Assembly (NCBI RefSeq): GCF_003344625.1
Contig: NZ_QPKJ02000001.1
Location: 1,486,919 to 1,550,918 of the forward strand
Length of the DNA stretch: 64,000 nt
Direction of reading: 5' to 3'
Origin: Solirubrobacter deserti
GTDB taxonomy: Bacteria; Actinomycetota; Thermoleophilia; Solirubrobacterales; Solirubrobacteraceae
The notes beneath the pieces were generated by a model that saw only the letters and a list, made by a program, of their open reading frames with translations, had not been told where the DNA came from and did no database searches. Below are positions 1 to 7,960 of this stretch, piece by piece; the stretch's first letter is position 1, and each line of letters begins with the position of its first letter. Both the position numbers and the translations under genes were made by a program.

Positions 1-1
1 C

Positions 2-2323
2 CTCGCGCCGCAGTGGCACCGGATGGATGAGCCGTCGACGGCCTACGGCATGACGCGCTCGACGTTCTCGATCGCCAACCAGAAGAAGTACGCACGCGCG
101 GCGGTGCTCAAGGCCGATCCGCACGTGAACTTCGCGGGCTACGACCTCGTCTACATCATGCCGCCGCGCAACGCGACGCAGATCGCGTTCTCGCCGGAGC
201 TCAACCTCTACAGCGACCAGATCGCCGTCGACGGGACGATCGTCAAGAACGGCGCCACCTACGGCCAGGACATGTTCACCTGGGGCCCGAAGATCGTCAA
301 TCACGAGACGGGGCACGCGATCTCGCTGCCGGAGTCCTACAACGGCTCGGGCACCGGCGCGACCCACCTGTGGGTCGGCGGCTGGGACCTGATGGGCAAC
401 ATCCTCGGCCACGCGCCGGAGTTCATGGCCTGGAACAAGTGGAAGCTCGGCTGGCTCGACGACCCGGACTTCGGCTGCCTGGCGTCCGACGGGACGGCCG
501 AGTACACGCTCTCCCCCGTCTCCACGCCTCCGGACGGCGTGACCAAGAAGGGCGTCGTGATCCGCACCTCGCCGACGAGCGCGGTGGTCGCGGAGCTACG
601 TGCGCCGGTCGGGTTGGACGCGACGACGACCGCCACGCCCGGCGCCAGCCGCATGTGCGACTGGGGCGTGCTGCTGTACCGGGTCAACGTCACCGTCCTG
701 AACTCCTACGGGTCGATCAAGGTCATCGACGCGCAGCCGGGCTCCACGGGCGGCGGCTGCACGAACGAGGTGGACATCGCGACGCTCGGCAAGGGCCAGG
801 GCGACGGACCCGCGCAGTTCACCGACCCGGAGACCGGCACGCAGTTCGAGGTGCTCGACATCCAGGACGGCGTGTCCGCGCAGCTGCGCGTGACGCGCGC
901 GGTGACGCGCTTCGAGGCCACGCCGACCGCGCCGCTGTCGGTGCAGGTCATGGGCGCGCAGTTCGCCGCGCCGGCGAGCGCCAGCTACCACTGGGCCTTC
1001 GGCGACGGGACGACGGGTGAGGGCGCGACCGCGACGCACGCCTACGCCGCGCCGGGCCGCTACCCGGTGACGCTGACCGTGCGCGACGGCGACACCGTGT
1101 TCGGCACCGCGACCAAGGACGTCACGGCCTACGCGGCGCCCAGCGGCACGGTCGCGGTCCGCACCGCGCGGGCGGTTGCCGGCGGCACGACGACCGTCGA
1201 CGCGCAGGCGTCCGCGGGCGGCCAGGACATGACCTTCGAGATCACGCGCGCCGGCGTCCAGGTCGCGCGGGAAGTGGTCCCGCTCGACGCGCAGGGCCGC
1301 GCGAGCTACACGTACTCGTCCCCGGTCGCCGCCACCGACATGGTCACCGCGTGCGTGGACGCAAGCCAGACGTGCGGGACCGGCGCGGTGGCGTGGGACT
1401 TCCGCACCGGCGCGGTCGCGGAGCTGTGGGACGGCGAGACGCTCGCGGGCTGGAGCGCGCTCGGCGCCGGCGCCTTCGCGCGCACTTATATGGCCTCGCT
1501 CGCGACCTCGGGCGGCGCGACGTCCGCGAACCCCGGCGTGCTCTGGTACAGCGCCCGCAGGTTCAAGGACTTCGAGTTGTCCGTGGACTACCGTGTCGCG
1601 GCAGTCGGCAATAACGGCGGCGTGCTGCTGCGCTTCCCGGCGCCGCAGTCCGTGGCCGACGCCGACTCGGGCTACCAGGTCGCGATCCTCGACAACGGCA
1701 CCGCGGCGACGCGGACCGGCGCGATCACGCAGGAGCGCGGGGCGACGACGTTCGCGGCTTCGACGGCGACGAACTTCAAGCCCACGCGCGAGTGGAACAC
1801 GCTCAACGTCCGCGCGGTCGGCAAGCACCTCGAGGTCCGCCTCAACGGGGTGCTCGTCAGCGAGTACCACGACGCGGTGCGCAACGGCGGCGAGGGGTTC
1901 ATCGGCCTCGAGAACGCGACCAACAACGTCATGTACCGCAATGTCCGGGTGCGTGAGGTGTTCGGGGGCGAGGTCGGCGGCACCGTGCCGGCGACGCTCG
2001 CGCTGTCGCTCGGCGCCGTGGCCCCGTTCGCCCCGTTCACGCCGGGCGTCGAGCAGGACTACTCCACCATGGGCGCGGCCACGGTGACCAGCACCGCGGG
2101 CGACGCGACGCTGGCCGTGAGCGACCCGGGTCACATGACCAACGGCGCGTTCTCGCTCGCCGAGCCGCTGCGCGTGGAGCTGGCGAAGGCGGCCTGGACG
2201 GGTCCGACGTCGAACGAGTCGGTCGCTCTGACGTTCCGGCAGCTGATCAAGCGCACCGATCCGCTGCGCACCGGCACGTACTCCAAGACGCTGACGTTCA
2301 CTCTGTCCACCACGAACCCGTAG
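2..2323 (+). CDS. Secreted M6-like metalloprotease with PKD and DUF1080-like domains (5' end outside window)
   Basis: The frame is open to the window edge, so the N-terminus and any signal peptide are missing. A zinc-protease motif HETGH followed by ISLPESY lies at about 302-337, and the following WDLMGN stretch is typical of M6 (immune inhibitor A-like) peptidases. A PKD-type beta domain (WAFGDG...YPVTLTVRDG) follows at about 900-1130, then a DUF1080/LamG-like concanavalin fold at about 1415-1965 that usually binds glycans. The last 115 residues form a module ending FTLSTTNP that is also found at the C-terminus of the minus-strand protein at 37012-41565. It probably acts outside the cell on protein or glycoprotein. 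The family call rests on motifs only. Confidence 0.8.
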   Translation, partial: LAPQWHRMDEPSTAYGMTRSTFSIANQKKYARAAVLKADPHVNFAGYDLVYIMPPRNATQIAFSPELNLYSDQIAVDGTIVKNGATYGQDMFTWGPKIVNHETGHAISLPESYNGSGTGATHLWVGGWDLMGNILGHAPEFMAWNKWKLGWLDDPDFGCLASDGTAEYTLSPVSTPPDGVTKKGVVIRTSPTSAVVAELRAPVGLDATTTATPGASRMCDWGVLLYRVNVTVLNSYGSIKVIDAQPGSTGGGCTNEVDIATLGKGQGDGPAQFTDPETGTQFEVLDIQDGVSAQLRVTRAVTRFEATPTAPLSVQVMGAQFAAPASASYHWAFGDGTTGEGATATHAYAAPGRYPVTLTVRDGDTVFGTATKDVTAYAAPSGTVAVRTARAVAGGTTTVDAQASAGGQDMTFEITRAGVQVAREVVPLDAQGRASYTYSSPVAATDMVTACVDASQTCGTGAVAWDFRTGAVAELWDGETLAGWSALGAGAFARTYMASLATSGGATSANPGVLWYSARRFKDFELSVDYRVAAVGNNGGVLLRFPAPQSVADADSGYQVAILDNGTAATRTGAITQERGATTFAASTATNFKPTREWNTLNVRAVGKHLEVRLNGVLVSEYHDAVRNGGEGFIGLENATNNVMYRNVRVREVFGGEVGGTVPATLALSLGAVAPFAPFTPGVEQDYSTMGAATVTSTAGDATLAVSDPGHMTNGAFSLAEPLRVELAKAAWTGPTSNESVALTFRQLIKRTDPLRTGTYSKTLTFTLSTTNP

Positions 2324-2343
2324 GACGAACTAGGCTCGCCGGC

Positions 2344-3018
2344 ATGGCCGACATGGGTGCACCATTGGATCAGTACGCCGAGGTCGAGACCGGCGAGCCG
2401 TTCACCTTGCAGAACCCCCGCCTGCTCAAGGTGGAGCTGTCCGAGACGACCGTGATGGCGCGCAACGGCGCGATGGTCGCCTACCAGGGCGACGTGCGCT
2501 TCGAACACAAGGGCGGCGGGCTCGGCCGCATGCTCAAGAAGGCCGCCACCGGCGAGGGCCTGCGGCTGATGCAGGCCTCCGGCTCCGGCGAGCTGTTCCT
2601 GGCCAGCAACGCGATGCTCGTGCACGTCATCACGCTCAGCAACGACGGGCTGACCGTGAGCGGCGAGAACATCCTCGCGTTCGAGGCCGGGATCGACTGG
2701 GACATCACGCGCGTCAAGGGCGGCGCCTCGGGCATGCTCGCCGGCGGCCTGTTCAACGTCCACCTCAAGGGCTCAGGTCTGGTGGCGTTGCTGTCCGACG
2801 GCGAGCCGCTGCGCCTGGACGTCAGCGAGGCGCCGACGTTCGTGGACCCGCAGGCGGCGATCGCCTGGTCGGGCGGCGTCACGACCAACCTCAAGACCGA
2901 CGTGCAGGCCAAGTCGCTGATCGGCCTCGGCTCGGGCGAGAGCGTCCAGCTCGCGCTCTCCGGCCAGGGCTGGGTGCTCGTGCAGCCGTCCGAGGGACGG
3001 CAGGTGGTCACTACCTGA
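2344..3018 (+). CDS. AIM24 family protein (TIGR00266/DUF124-like)
   Basis: A 224-residue protein of the AIM24 family, a beta-rich fold of unknown biochemical role in bacteria (the yeast relative is a mitochondrial inner-membrane protein). Family-like features are the repeated beta segments, the early VELSETTVMARNGAMVAYQG stretch, the glycine-rich FNVHLKGSGLVALL and the late SLIGLGSGESVQLALSGQGWVLVQ. There is no signal peptide or membrane segment. It starts 20 bp after the metalloprotease stop, so it may be cotranscribed, but no functional link is evident. Length is normal for the family. Confidence 0.8.
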   Translation: MADMGAPLDQYAEVETGEPFTLQNPRLLKVELSETTVMARNGAMVAYQGDVRFEHKGGGLGRMLKKAATGEGLRLMQASGSGELFLASNAMLVHVITLSNDGLTVSGENILAFEAGIDWDITRVKGGASGMLAGGLFNVHLKGSGLVALLSDGEPLRLDVSEAPTFVDPQAAIAWSGGVTTNLKTDVQAKSLIGLGSGESVQLALSGQGWVLVQPSEGRQVVTT

Positions 3019-3076
3019 TCGACTCCGACGAAGGTCGCATGGAAACCCGGACCGGCCCTGGCGCACAGTGAGGGAC

Positions 3077-3502
3077 ATGAAGCAGCCGTTGCGTATCGCC
3101 ATCATCGCCGCCGCCGCGCTCGCGTTCTGCGCGCCCGCCGCGTCGGCGCAGACGCGCCAGTACGAGGGGACGGTCGTCTCGGTCGACCGTGACTCCCGCA
3201 CGTTCCGCATCCATGACTCCGAGCGGGGCACGATCCGCGTGCGCGTGACCGCCCGCACCCGCTTCGAGCGCATCTCCGGCTTCGCGGGCCTGCGCGCCGG
3301 CCTGCGCAACATCGAGACCGTGGTCACGCGCTCGGACGGGCGCTGGGTGGCGCTCGAGGTCGAGCGCTCGGGCGGCGGCGGGTCGCATGGCGGCTCCAAC
3401 GACGACTCCGACGATGACGATCGCGGCCGCGGGCGCGGGTCCGACGACGACTCCGGCAACGACCGGGGCCGCGGGCGCGGACGCGGCAGCGACGACCGCT
3501 GA
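3077..3502 (+). CDS. Secreted DUF5666-like protein with Asp/Gly/Arg-rich tail
   Basis: The ATG at 3077 gives a clean signal peptide (MKQPLRIAIIAAAALAFCAPAASA); an in-frame GTG nine bases upstream is less likely. The mature part (about residues 25-95) is a small beta domain of the type YEGTVVSVDRDSRTFRIHD, resembling DUF5666/OB-like periplasmic domains. The last 45 residues are a low-complexity tail alternating acidic DDSDDDD and basic GRGRGR blocks. Function is unknown; the tail could bind cations or wall polymers. Confidence 0.65.
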   Translation: MKQPLRIAIIAAAALAFCAPAASAQTRQYEGTVVSVDRDSRTFRIHDSERGTIRVRVTARTRFERISGFAGLRAGLRNIETVVTRSDGRWVALEVERSGGGGSHGGSNDDSDDDDRGRGRGSDDDSGNDRGRGRGRGSDDR

Positions 3503-3543
3503 GCACCGGCGCGGGGAGCCGAGGCCGGCGCCCCGCACCCCGC

Positions 3544-3726
3544 TCACGGCCGGCCGAGCAGGACCGCGGAGAGCGTCTTGCCGGTGCCTGAGCTCGACGC
3601 CCCGAACGACCAGGACTCGATCGGAATGTGCTTGGAGTGGTCTTCGCCGGCGAACGCGGGCGCGGCCGGAAGCACGCTCAGGGCGACGAGCAGCCCGAGC
3701 GCGTATCTGGGGAGGAATCTGGACAT
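3544..3726 (-). CDS. Small secreted protein, possibly a truncated Hcp-like fragment
   Basis: A 60-residue ORF with a convincing signal peptide ending PAFAGEDHSKH. The mature 35 residues contain IPIESWSFGASSSGTGKTLS, which recalls the first strand of Hcp1-type tube/effector proteins (IxxxSWSFGxS) but then stops. It converges on the gene at 3077-3502. It may be a broken Hcp-like gene or a genuine short secreted peptide; the match is from memory and short. Confidence 0.4.
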   Translation of the reverse strand: MSRFLPRYALGLLVALSVLPAAPAFAGEDHSKHIPIESWSFGASSSGTGKTLSAVLLGRP

Positions 3727-3801
3727 CGGCGGACGCTATCCGGGCGCACACCGCGCTCGATAGCGAGCCAGCCACCCTCGTCGTGGCGGGAATCCGACAG
3801 G

Positions 3802-4641
3802 TCAGCGCACGACGAGGACCGGCCGCTCGGCGGCGTGGACCAGCGCCGTGGCGACGGAGCCGAGCATCGCCGCGGCCACCGCGCCGTGCCCCCGGGAGCC
3901 GACGAGGATCGCCGCCGCATCGATCGCCCGCGCGCCGACCAGCAGCTCGCCCGCCGCGTCGCGCAGCGTGTCGAGCGTGCGCGGCGTCGCGGCGAGCCCG
4001 AGCGCCCGGGCGTAGGCCGCGCCGGTGTCGGCCACGTCCTCCCCGGTCGGCTCCCAGAAGCCGCGCCGCGCGTGGGCGACCACGACCTCCCGGGTCCGGA
4101 GGTGCGTCGCGGCGAAGCGCAGTGCGCCCCGGGCCGGCTCGGACGCGTCGTAGCCGGCGAGGATCGGCCCTTCGGGTCGGTCAGCCGCTCCGGGCACGAC
4201 GAGCAGCGGACGGTGGCCGTGGTGCAGCAGGCCGGCGGCCGTGGACCCGACCAGCGCACGCTGCAGCGCGCCGTCGCCGCGGGTGCCGCACACCACGATG
4301 TCCACATCGTCCTCGGCGGCGAGCGCGCGCAGCGCCCGCCACGGGCTCGCGCCCTCGACGACCGACGAGCTCGCCCGCAGGCCGGCGGCCCGAGCCGCCG
4401 CTTCACCCGCGGCGACGAGGGTCTCCCCCAGCTGCTCGTGCTCGGTGCGGAGGTGCGCGACGCCGTCGCGGATCATCGCGTCGGGCAGCGCGATGCGGGC
4501 CAGCGCGGCCGCCTCGAAGGTCGGCACGGGCGGCTGGACGGTGGCGATCACCGCCTCCGAGCCTCCGAACAGCGCCGCGGCGGCGTCGATCGCGGTGGTC
4601 GCGGCGGCGGAGCCGTCGTAGGCCAACAGCAGGCGGGTCAT
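3802..4641 (-). CDS. Tandem universal stress protein (UspA)
   Basis: Two Usp domains in 279 residues. The first begins LLLAYDGSAAATTAID and ends with a GTRGDG...VGST nucleotide-binding motif (G-x2-G-x9-G-S/T); the second begins GPILAGYDASEPARGA and ends GSRGHG...LGSVATALVHAAERPVLVV. Both therefore keep an ATP-binding-type motif. Such proteins are cytosolic and are induced by starvation or oxidative stress in actinobacteria. The ATG at 4641 overlaps the stop of the upstream LtrA gene by 4 bp (ATGA), so the two are translationally coupled. Confidence 0.85.
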   Translation of the reverse strand: MTRLLLAYDGSAAATTAIDAAAALFGGSEAVIATVQPPVPTFEAAALARIALPDAMIRDGVAHLRTEHEQLGETLVAAGEAAARAAGLRASSSVVEGASPWRALRALAAEDDVDIVVCGTRGDGALQRALVGSTAAGLLHHGHRPLLVVPGAADRPEGPILAGYDASEPARGALRFAATHLRTREVVVAHARRGFWEPTGEDVADTGAAYARALGLAATPRTLDTLRDAAGELLVGARAIDAAAILVGSRGHGAVAAAMLGSVATALVHAAERPVLVVR

Positions 4642-5819
4642 CGTGCCTCCAGGGGTTCGACGAGGACGGGCCACGCGTCGCGGTCCAGCGCGAGCGTCGC
4701 GGCGACCACGACCGCGCACACGAGCGCGAGCAGGCCGACGCTCACGGTCAGCGACGCGCCGACGAGCGGCACGAGCAGGACGGCGCCCGCGCCGCCGAGC
4801 ATCACCGCCGGATGCAGCACGGGCCGCGCGATCAGCGGCACGTGCAGCCACCACACGAGGACCAGGAACGCGGCCACCGGGGCGGCGATCGCGTAGCCGA
4901 TGGCGACCGTGGACGCGGCGACCTGGCCGCCGGCGTGCGCGACGGCCGCCTCCAGCCCGGCGCCGACCAGCGCGAGCGCCGCGAACACGCCGTAGTGCCC
5001 GTAACCCCACAGGTACGAGCGGTCGCGGCTGGCCGCGAGCCCGTCGCCGACGGGTTGCAGGAAGTACAGCCACCAGAGCGCGAACACGAGCACCAGCGCG
5101 GCCACGCCGACGGCGACCAGCGGCGCGCTCACGCCGTCGTCCGCCAGCGCGCGCTGCACGCCCATGAACGCCGCCAGCACGCTCTCGCCGAGCAGGATGA
5201 TCGCGAACAGGCCGTAGCGCTCGGCGATGTGGTGCGGATGCCAGCTCGTCGGCCGCGCGCGCTCGGCCCACAGCGGCACCGCGAGCTCGAACGCGGTCAG
5301 CGCGCCGAAGAGCGCGAGCAGCCAGCCGTCGGACAGCTCGTCCGCCACCAGCAGGCGCGCGACCCAGCCCGCGTCGGCGAGCGTGATCCCGACGGCGTAC
5401 CGGAGCGCCGTCCTGCGGCTCGCGGGGTCCTCGACCGCCGCCCGCAGCCACTGCGCGATCAGCCCCACGCGCATGACCAGGTAGCCGCTGGTCACGGCCG
5501 TGTAGTCGTTGTCCTCGAGCGCGGCCGGCACGCCCGCCGCGAGCACCAGCACGCCGGCCATCTGGACGAGCGTGAGCAGGCGGAACGCGACGTCGTCGGT
5601 GTCGAAGGAGGACGCGAACCAGGTGTGGTTCATCCACGCCCACCAGATCGCGAAGAACACCTGCAGGCACGGGACCAGCGCGTCGAGCGCGTGGCCGTCC
5701 TCCACGGCGTGGGCGAAGCGGCTGGTGAGCGCGGCGATCGCGACCACGAACGTGAGGTCGAAGAACAGCTCCAGCTGGGTCGCGGTGCGGTGCGGCTCGT
5801 CGATCGAGCGGGCGGTCAT
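4638..5819 (-). CDS. Low temperature requirement protein A (LtrA) family membrane protein
   Basis: A multi-pass membrane protein of about 393 residues. It begins with the family hallmark TQLELFFDLTFVVAIAALTSRF and continues with LtrA-like segments (AIWWAWMNHTWFASSFDTDD, HHIAERYGLFAIILLGES). LtrA was named from Listeria growth at low temperature; the molecular activity is unknown. Starts are ambiguous: ATG at 5819 or an in-frame GTG at 5843, neither with an obvious ribosome site. It is the first gene of a two-gene unit with the universal stress protein. Confidence 0.8.
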   Translation of the reverse strand: MTARSIDEPHRTATQLELFFDLTFVVAIAALTSRFAHAVEDGHALDALVPCLQVFFAIWWAWMNHTWFASSFDTDDVAFRLLTLVQMAGVLVLAAGVPAALEDNDYTAVTSGYLVMRVGLIAQWLRAAVEDPASRRTALRYAVGITLADAGWVARLLVADELSDGWLLALFGALTAFELAVPLWAERARPTSWHPHHIAERYGLFAIILLGESVLAAFMGVQRALADDGVSAPLVAVGVAALVLVFALWWLYFLQPVGDGLAASRDRSYLWGYGHYGVFAALALVGAGLEAAVAHAGGQVAASTVAIGYAIAAPVAAFLVLVWWLHVPLIARPVLHPAVMLGGAGAVLLVPLVGASLTVSVGLLALVCAVVVAATLALDRDAWPVLVEPLEAR

Positions 5820-5947
5820 GCGCAGGCGAAGGGGTGGGCTCACACGGATCCCGACCGGACGGCGGCACCCGATGTGACATGTCACGGACCGCCGGGCTGT
5901 GCGGTCTCGCAGGGTGCAACCGCAACCACCAGAAAGGCTCGATCGAC

Positions 5948-6706
5948 ATGAAGATCGTCGTCATCGGCGGCACCGGCCTGATCGGCTCGCAGGTCGTCAC
6001 CAAGCTCTCCGAGCACGGCCACGAGGCCGTCGCCGCGTCGCCCGACACGGGCGTGAACATCCTTACCGGCGAGGGCCTGGACGCGGCGCTCGCCGGTGCG
6101 GACGTCGTCGTCGACGTCTCCAATTCGCCGTCGTTCGAGGAGTCGGCCGTCGTCGAGTTCTTCGAGACCGCCACGAGCAAGCTGCTGGCCGCCGAGGCCA
6201 CGGCCGGCGTCGGCCACCACGTGGCGCTGTCGGTGGTCGGCACCGAGCGCATGGCCGACAAGGGCTACTTCCGCGGCAAGGCCGTGCAGGAGGCGCTGAT
6301 CCGCGGCTTCTCGGTCCCGTACTCGATCGTCCACGCCACCCAGTTCTTCGAGTTCCTGAAGGGCATCGCGCAGACGGCCACCGAGGGCGACAGCGTCCGG
6401 CTCCCGCCCGTCCTGTTCCAGCCCATGGCGTCCGAGGACGTCGCCAAGGCCGTCGCCCGCACCGCGGTCGGCGCGCCCGTGAACGGCATCGTCGAGGTCG
6501 CCGGCCCCGAGCCGTTCCGCATGGACGACCTGATCCGCCAGGCGCTCGCCGCCCGCAACGACCCGCGCACGGTGGTGAGCGACCCCAAGGCGCTGTACTT
6601 CGCCACCTACGAGGTCGACGACACCACGCTCATGCCCGGCCCGGACGCCCGCCTCGGCGACGTCCGCTTCCAGGACTGGCTCGACCGCCAGCTCGCGGCG
6701 GCGTAG
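5948..6706 (+). CDS. NAD(P)-binding atypical short-chain dehydrogenase / NmrA-like oxidoreductase
   Basis: A 252-residue Rossmann protein. The nucleotide-binding glycine motif IGGTGLIGSQVV is at residues 6-17. The body resembles NmrA/SDR_a5 proteins (VSNSPSFEESAVVEFFETAT, HHVALSVVGTER, YSIVHATQFFEF). These usually sense or use NAD(P)H, and a substrate cannot be deduced. The ATG at 5948 follows an AGAAAGG ribosome site. It heads a compact run with the small protein, membrane protein and OTC-like gene that follow. Confidence 0.8.
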   Translation: MKIVVIGGTGLIGSQVVTKLSEHGHEAVAASPDTGVNILTGEGLDAALAGADVVVDVSNSPSFEESAVVEFFETATSKLLAAEATAGVGHHVALSVVGTERMADKGYFRGKAVQEALIRGFSVPYSIVHATQFFEFLKGIAQTATEGDSVRLPPVLFQPMASEDVAKAVARTAVGAPVNGIVEVAGPEPFRMDDLIRQALAARNDPRTVVSDPKALYFATYEVDDTTLMPGPDARLGDVRFQDWLDRQLAAA

Positions 6707-6709
6707 ACC

Positions 6710-6928
6710 ATGCCCCGCGTCCGCGCCCTCGTCGTCAGCCCGGAAGAAGCCGTCGACGGCAACGCCGAGCTGTGGTGCGGCGGCGAGCTGCTCGCGATCA
6801 CCGTGCTGCACGAAGGCCGCCTGCACCTGCGCCTCGATCCCCGGCGCGACGGCGAGCCGTGGCTGATCGACACCGAGACCCTCGCCGCCGCGCTGGACGA
6901 CGCCACCCGGCAGATCGCCGCCTACTGA
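6710..6928 (+). CDS. Conserved-looking small protein of unknown function
   Basis: A 72-residue protein starting 3 bp after the oxidoreductase stop and overlapping the next start by 1 bp. It contains a compact beta pattern (ELWCGGELLAITVLHEGRLHLRL) followed by an acidic helix, with no signal peptide or membrane segment. I do not recognise the family. Its tight packing in the run is the main support for its being real. Confidence 0.55.
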   Translation: MPRVRALVVSPEEAVDGNAELWCGGELLAITVLHEGRLHLRLDPRRDGEPWLIDTETLAAALDDATRQIAAY

Positions 6929-7182
6929 TGGCCATGGTCGAGACCCAGAGCCATGCCGAGGAGGTCGTGTCCGAGGTCGAGGTCGCGGCCGGCGACGCCG
7001 TCCGCGGCGTCGAGCTGGCCGTCATCGCGCTGCTGGCGCTGCTCGTCAGCCCGCCGTTGCTGATCCTGCTGGTGATCGTGGTCGTCCCGACCGTGGCGCT
7101 GGGCCTCGTGGCCGCGGTCTTCGCGCTCCCGGTCATCGTGGCCCGGCACCTGCATGGACGCCGACTGGAGCAGAAGCGATGA
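6928..7182 (+). CDS. Small membrane protein
   Basis: An 84-residue protein with an acidic N-terminal helix (residues 5-30) and two closely spaced hydrophobic segments (VIALLALLVSPPLLILLVIV and TVALGLVAAVFALPVIVA), ending in a short basic tail. Its start overlaps the previous stop and its stop overlaps the next start, so it is translationally coupled on both sides. Function is unknown; it may anchor or accompany a neighbour at the membrane. Confidence 0.55.
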   Translation: MAMVETQSHAEEVVSEVEVAAGDAVRGVELAVIALLALLVSPPLLILLVIVVVPTVALGLVAAVFALPVIVARHLHGRRLEQKR

Positions 7183-7919
7183 TCGCGACCGCCACCGAGC
7201 CGCGCTGCCTGCTCGGCATCGACGATCTCACGGCCGACGAGCTCGGCGCGCTGCTCGACCTCGCGGCCGTGATGAAGCGCCACCCGCTGGCCTGGCGGAG
7301 CACGCTCGCGGGCGGCGCGATCGCGTGCGTGTTCGAACACGCGGCGACGCGTGACCGGGTTTCGCTGGAGGTGGCCGTGCACCGGCTCGGCGCGTTGCCG
7401 GTCGTGCTGCAGCCGCGCGGCGACTCGATCGCGGACACGGCGCGGACACTGTCCGCGTACTGCGACGCGATCGCCGTGCACACCGGCCGTCACCGCGACC
7501 TGCTGGACCTGGTCGAGGCCTCGTCGGTGCCGGTGGTCAACGCGCTCACCGACCGCGCGCATCCGTGCCAGGCGCTGGCCGACTGCCTGGCGTTGCGGGA
7601 GCGCTTCGGCACGTTGGGCGGCCTGCAGATCGCGTACCCGGGTCCGCGCGAGCCGGCGATGCGGTCGCTGATCGAGGCCGCGACGCTGTCCGGCATGACC
7701 GTGCGGCTCGCGACGGCGCCGCCGCTGCTCCCGGACCCGGCGCTGCTCGCCCGTGCGGGCAGCGCCGTGCGCGTGTGCGAGACGCCGCAGGAGGCGATGA
7801 ACGGCGCGGATGTCGTCTTCACCGCCGCCGGGCCGCGTCCGCCGGACGCGACGGCGAACCTGCTGCCGGTCGAGCAGGCCGTGCTGCGGACGCTCGTCAC
7901 GGGCGACTGGGAGGCGTGA
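7179..7919 (+). CDS. Short ornithine carbamoyltransferase-like protein
   Basis: At 246 residues it is about 60 shorter than normal OTC (about 310). The carbamoyl-phosphate site, normally FEKPSTRTR, reads VFEHAATRDR at residues 51-60, so the key Ser is changed while both Arg remain. The HPCQ motif at 128-131 (normally HPxQ, for carbamoyl phosphate) is intact. The C-terminal HCLP loop that orders the ornithine site is absent. This may be a catalytically altered paralogue or a carbamoyl-phosphate-binding relic. Its coupling to a membrane protein and an oxidoreductase, not to arg genes, argues against a normal role in arginine synthesis. Confidence 0.7.
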   Translation: MIATATEPRCLLGIDDLTADELGALLDLAAVMKRHPLAWRSTLAGGAIACVFEHAATRDRVSLEVAVHRLGALPVVLQPRGDSIADTARTLSAYCDAIAVHTGRHRDLLDLVEASSVPVVNALTDRAHPCQALADCLALRERFGTLGGLQIAYPGPREPAMRSLIEAATLSGMTVRLATAPPLLPDPALLARAGSAVRVCETPQEAMNGADVVFTAAGPRPPDATANLLPVEQAVLRTLVTGDWEA

Positions 7920-7960
7920 GCCGAGCGCTGCGGGCCGACATGCCGCCCGCAGCGCTGATC

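Noticed and set aside
3387..5951. 854-codon plus-strand open frame over the Usp and LtrA genes
   Set aside because: Low-complexity Arg/Ala/Pro translation opposite two well-supported genes.
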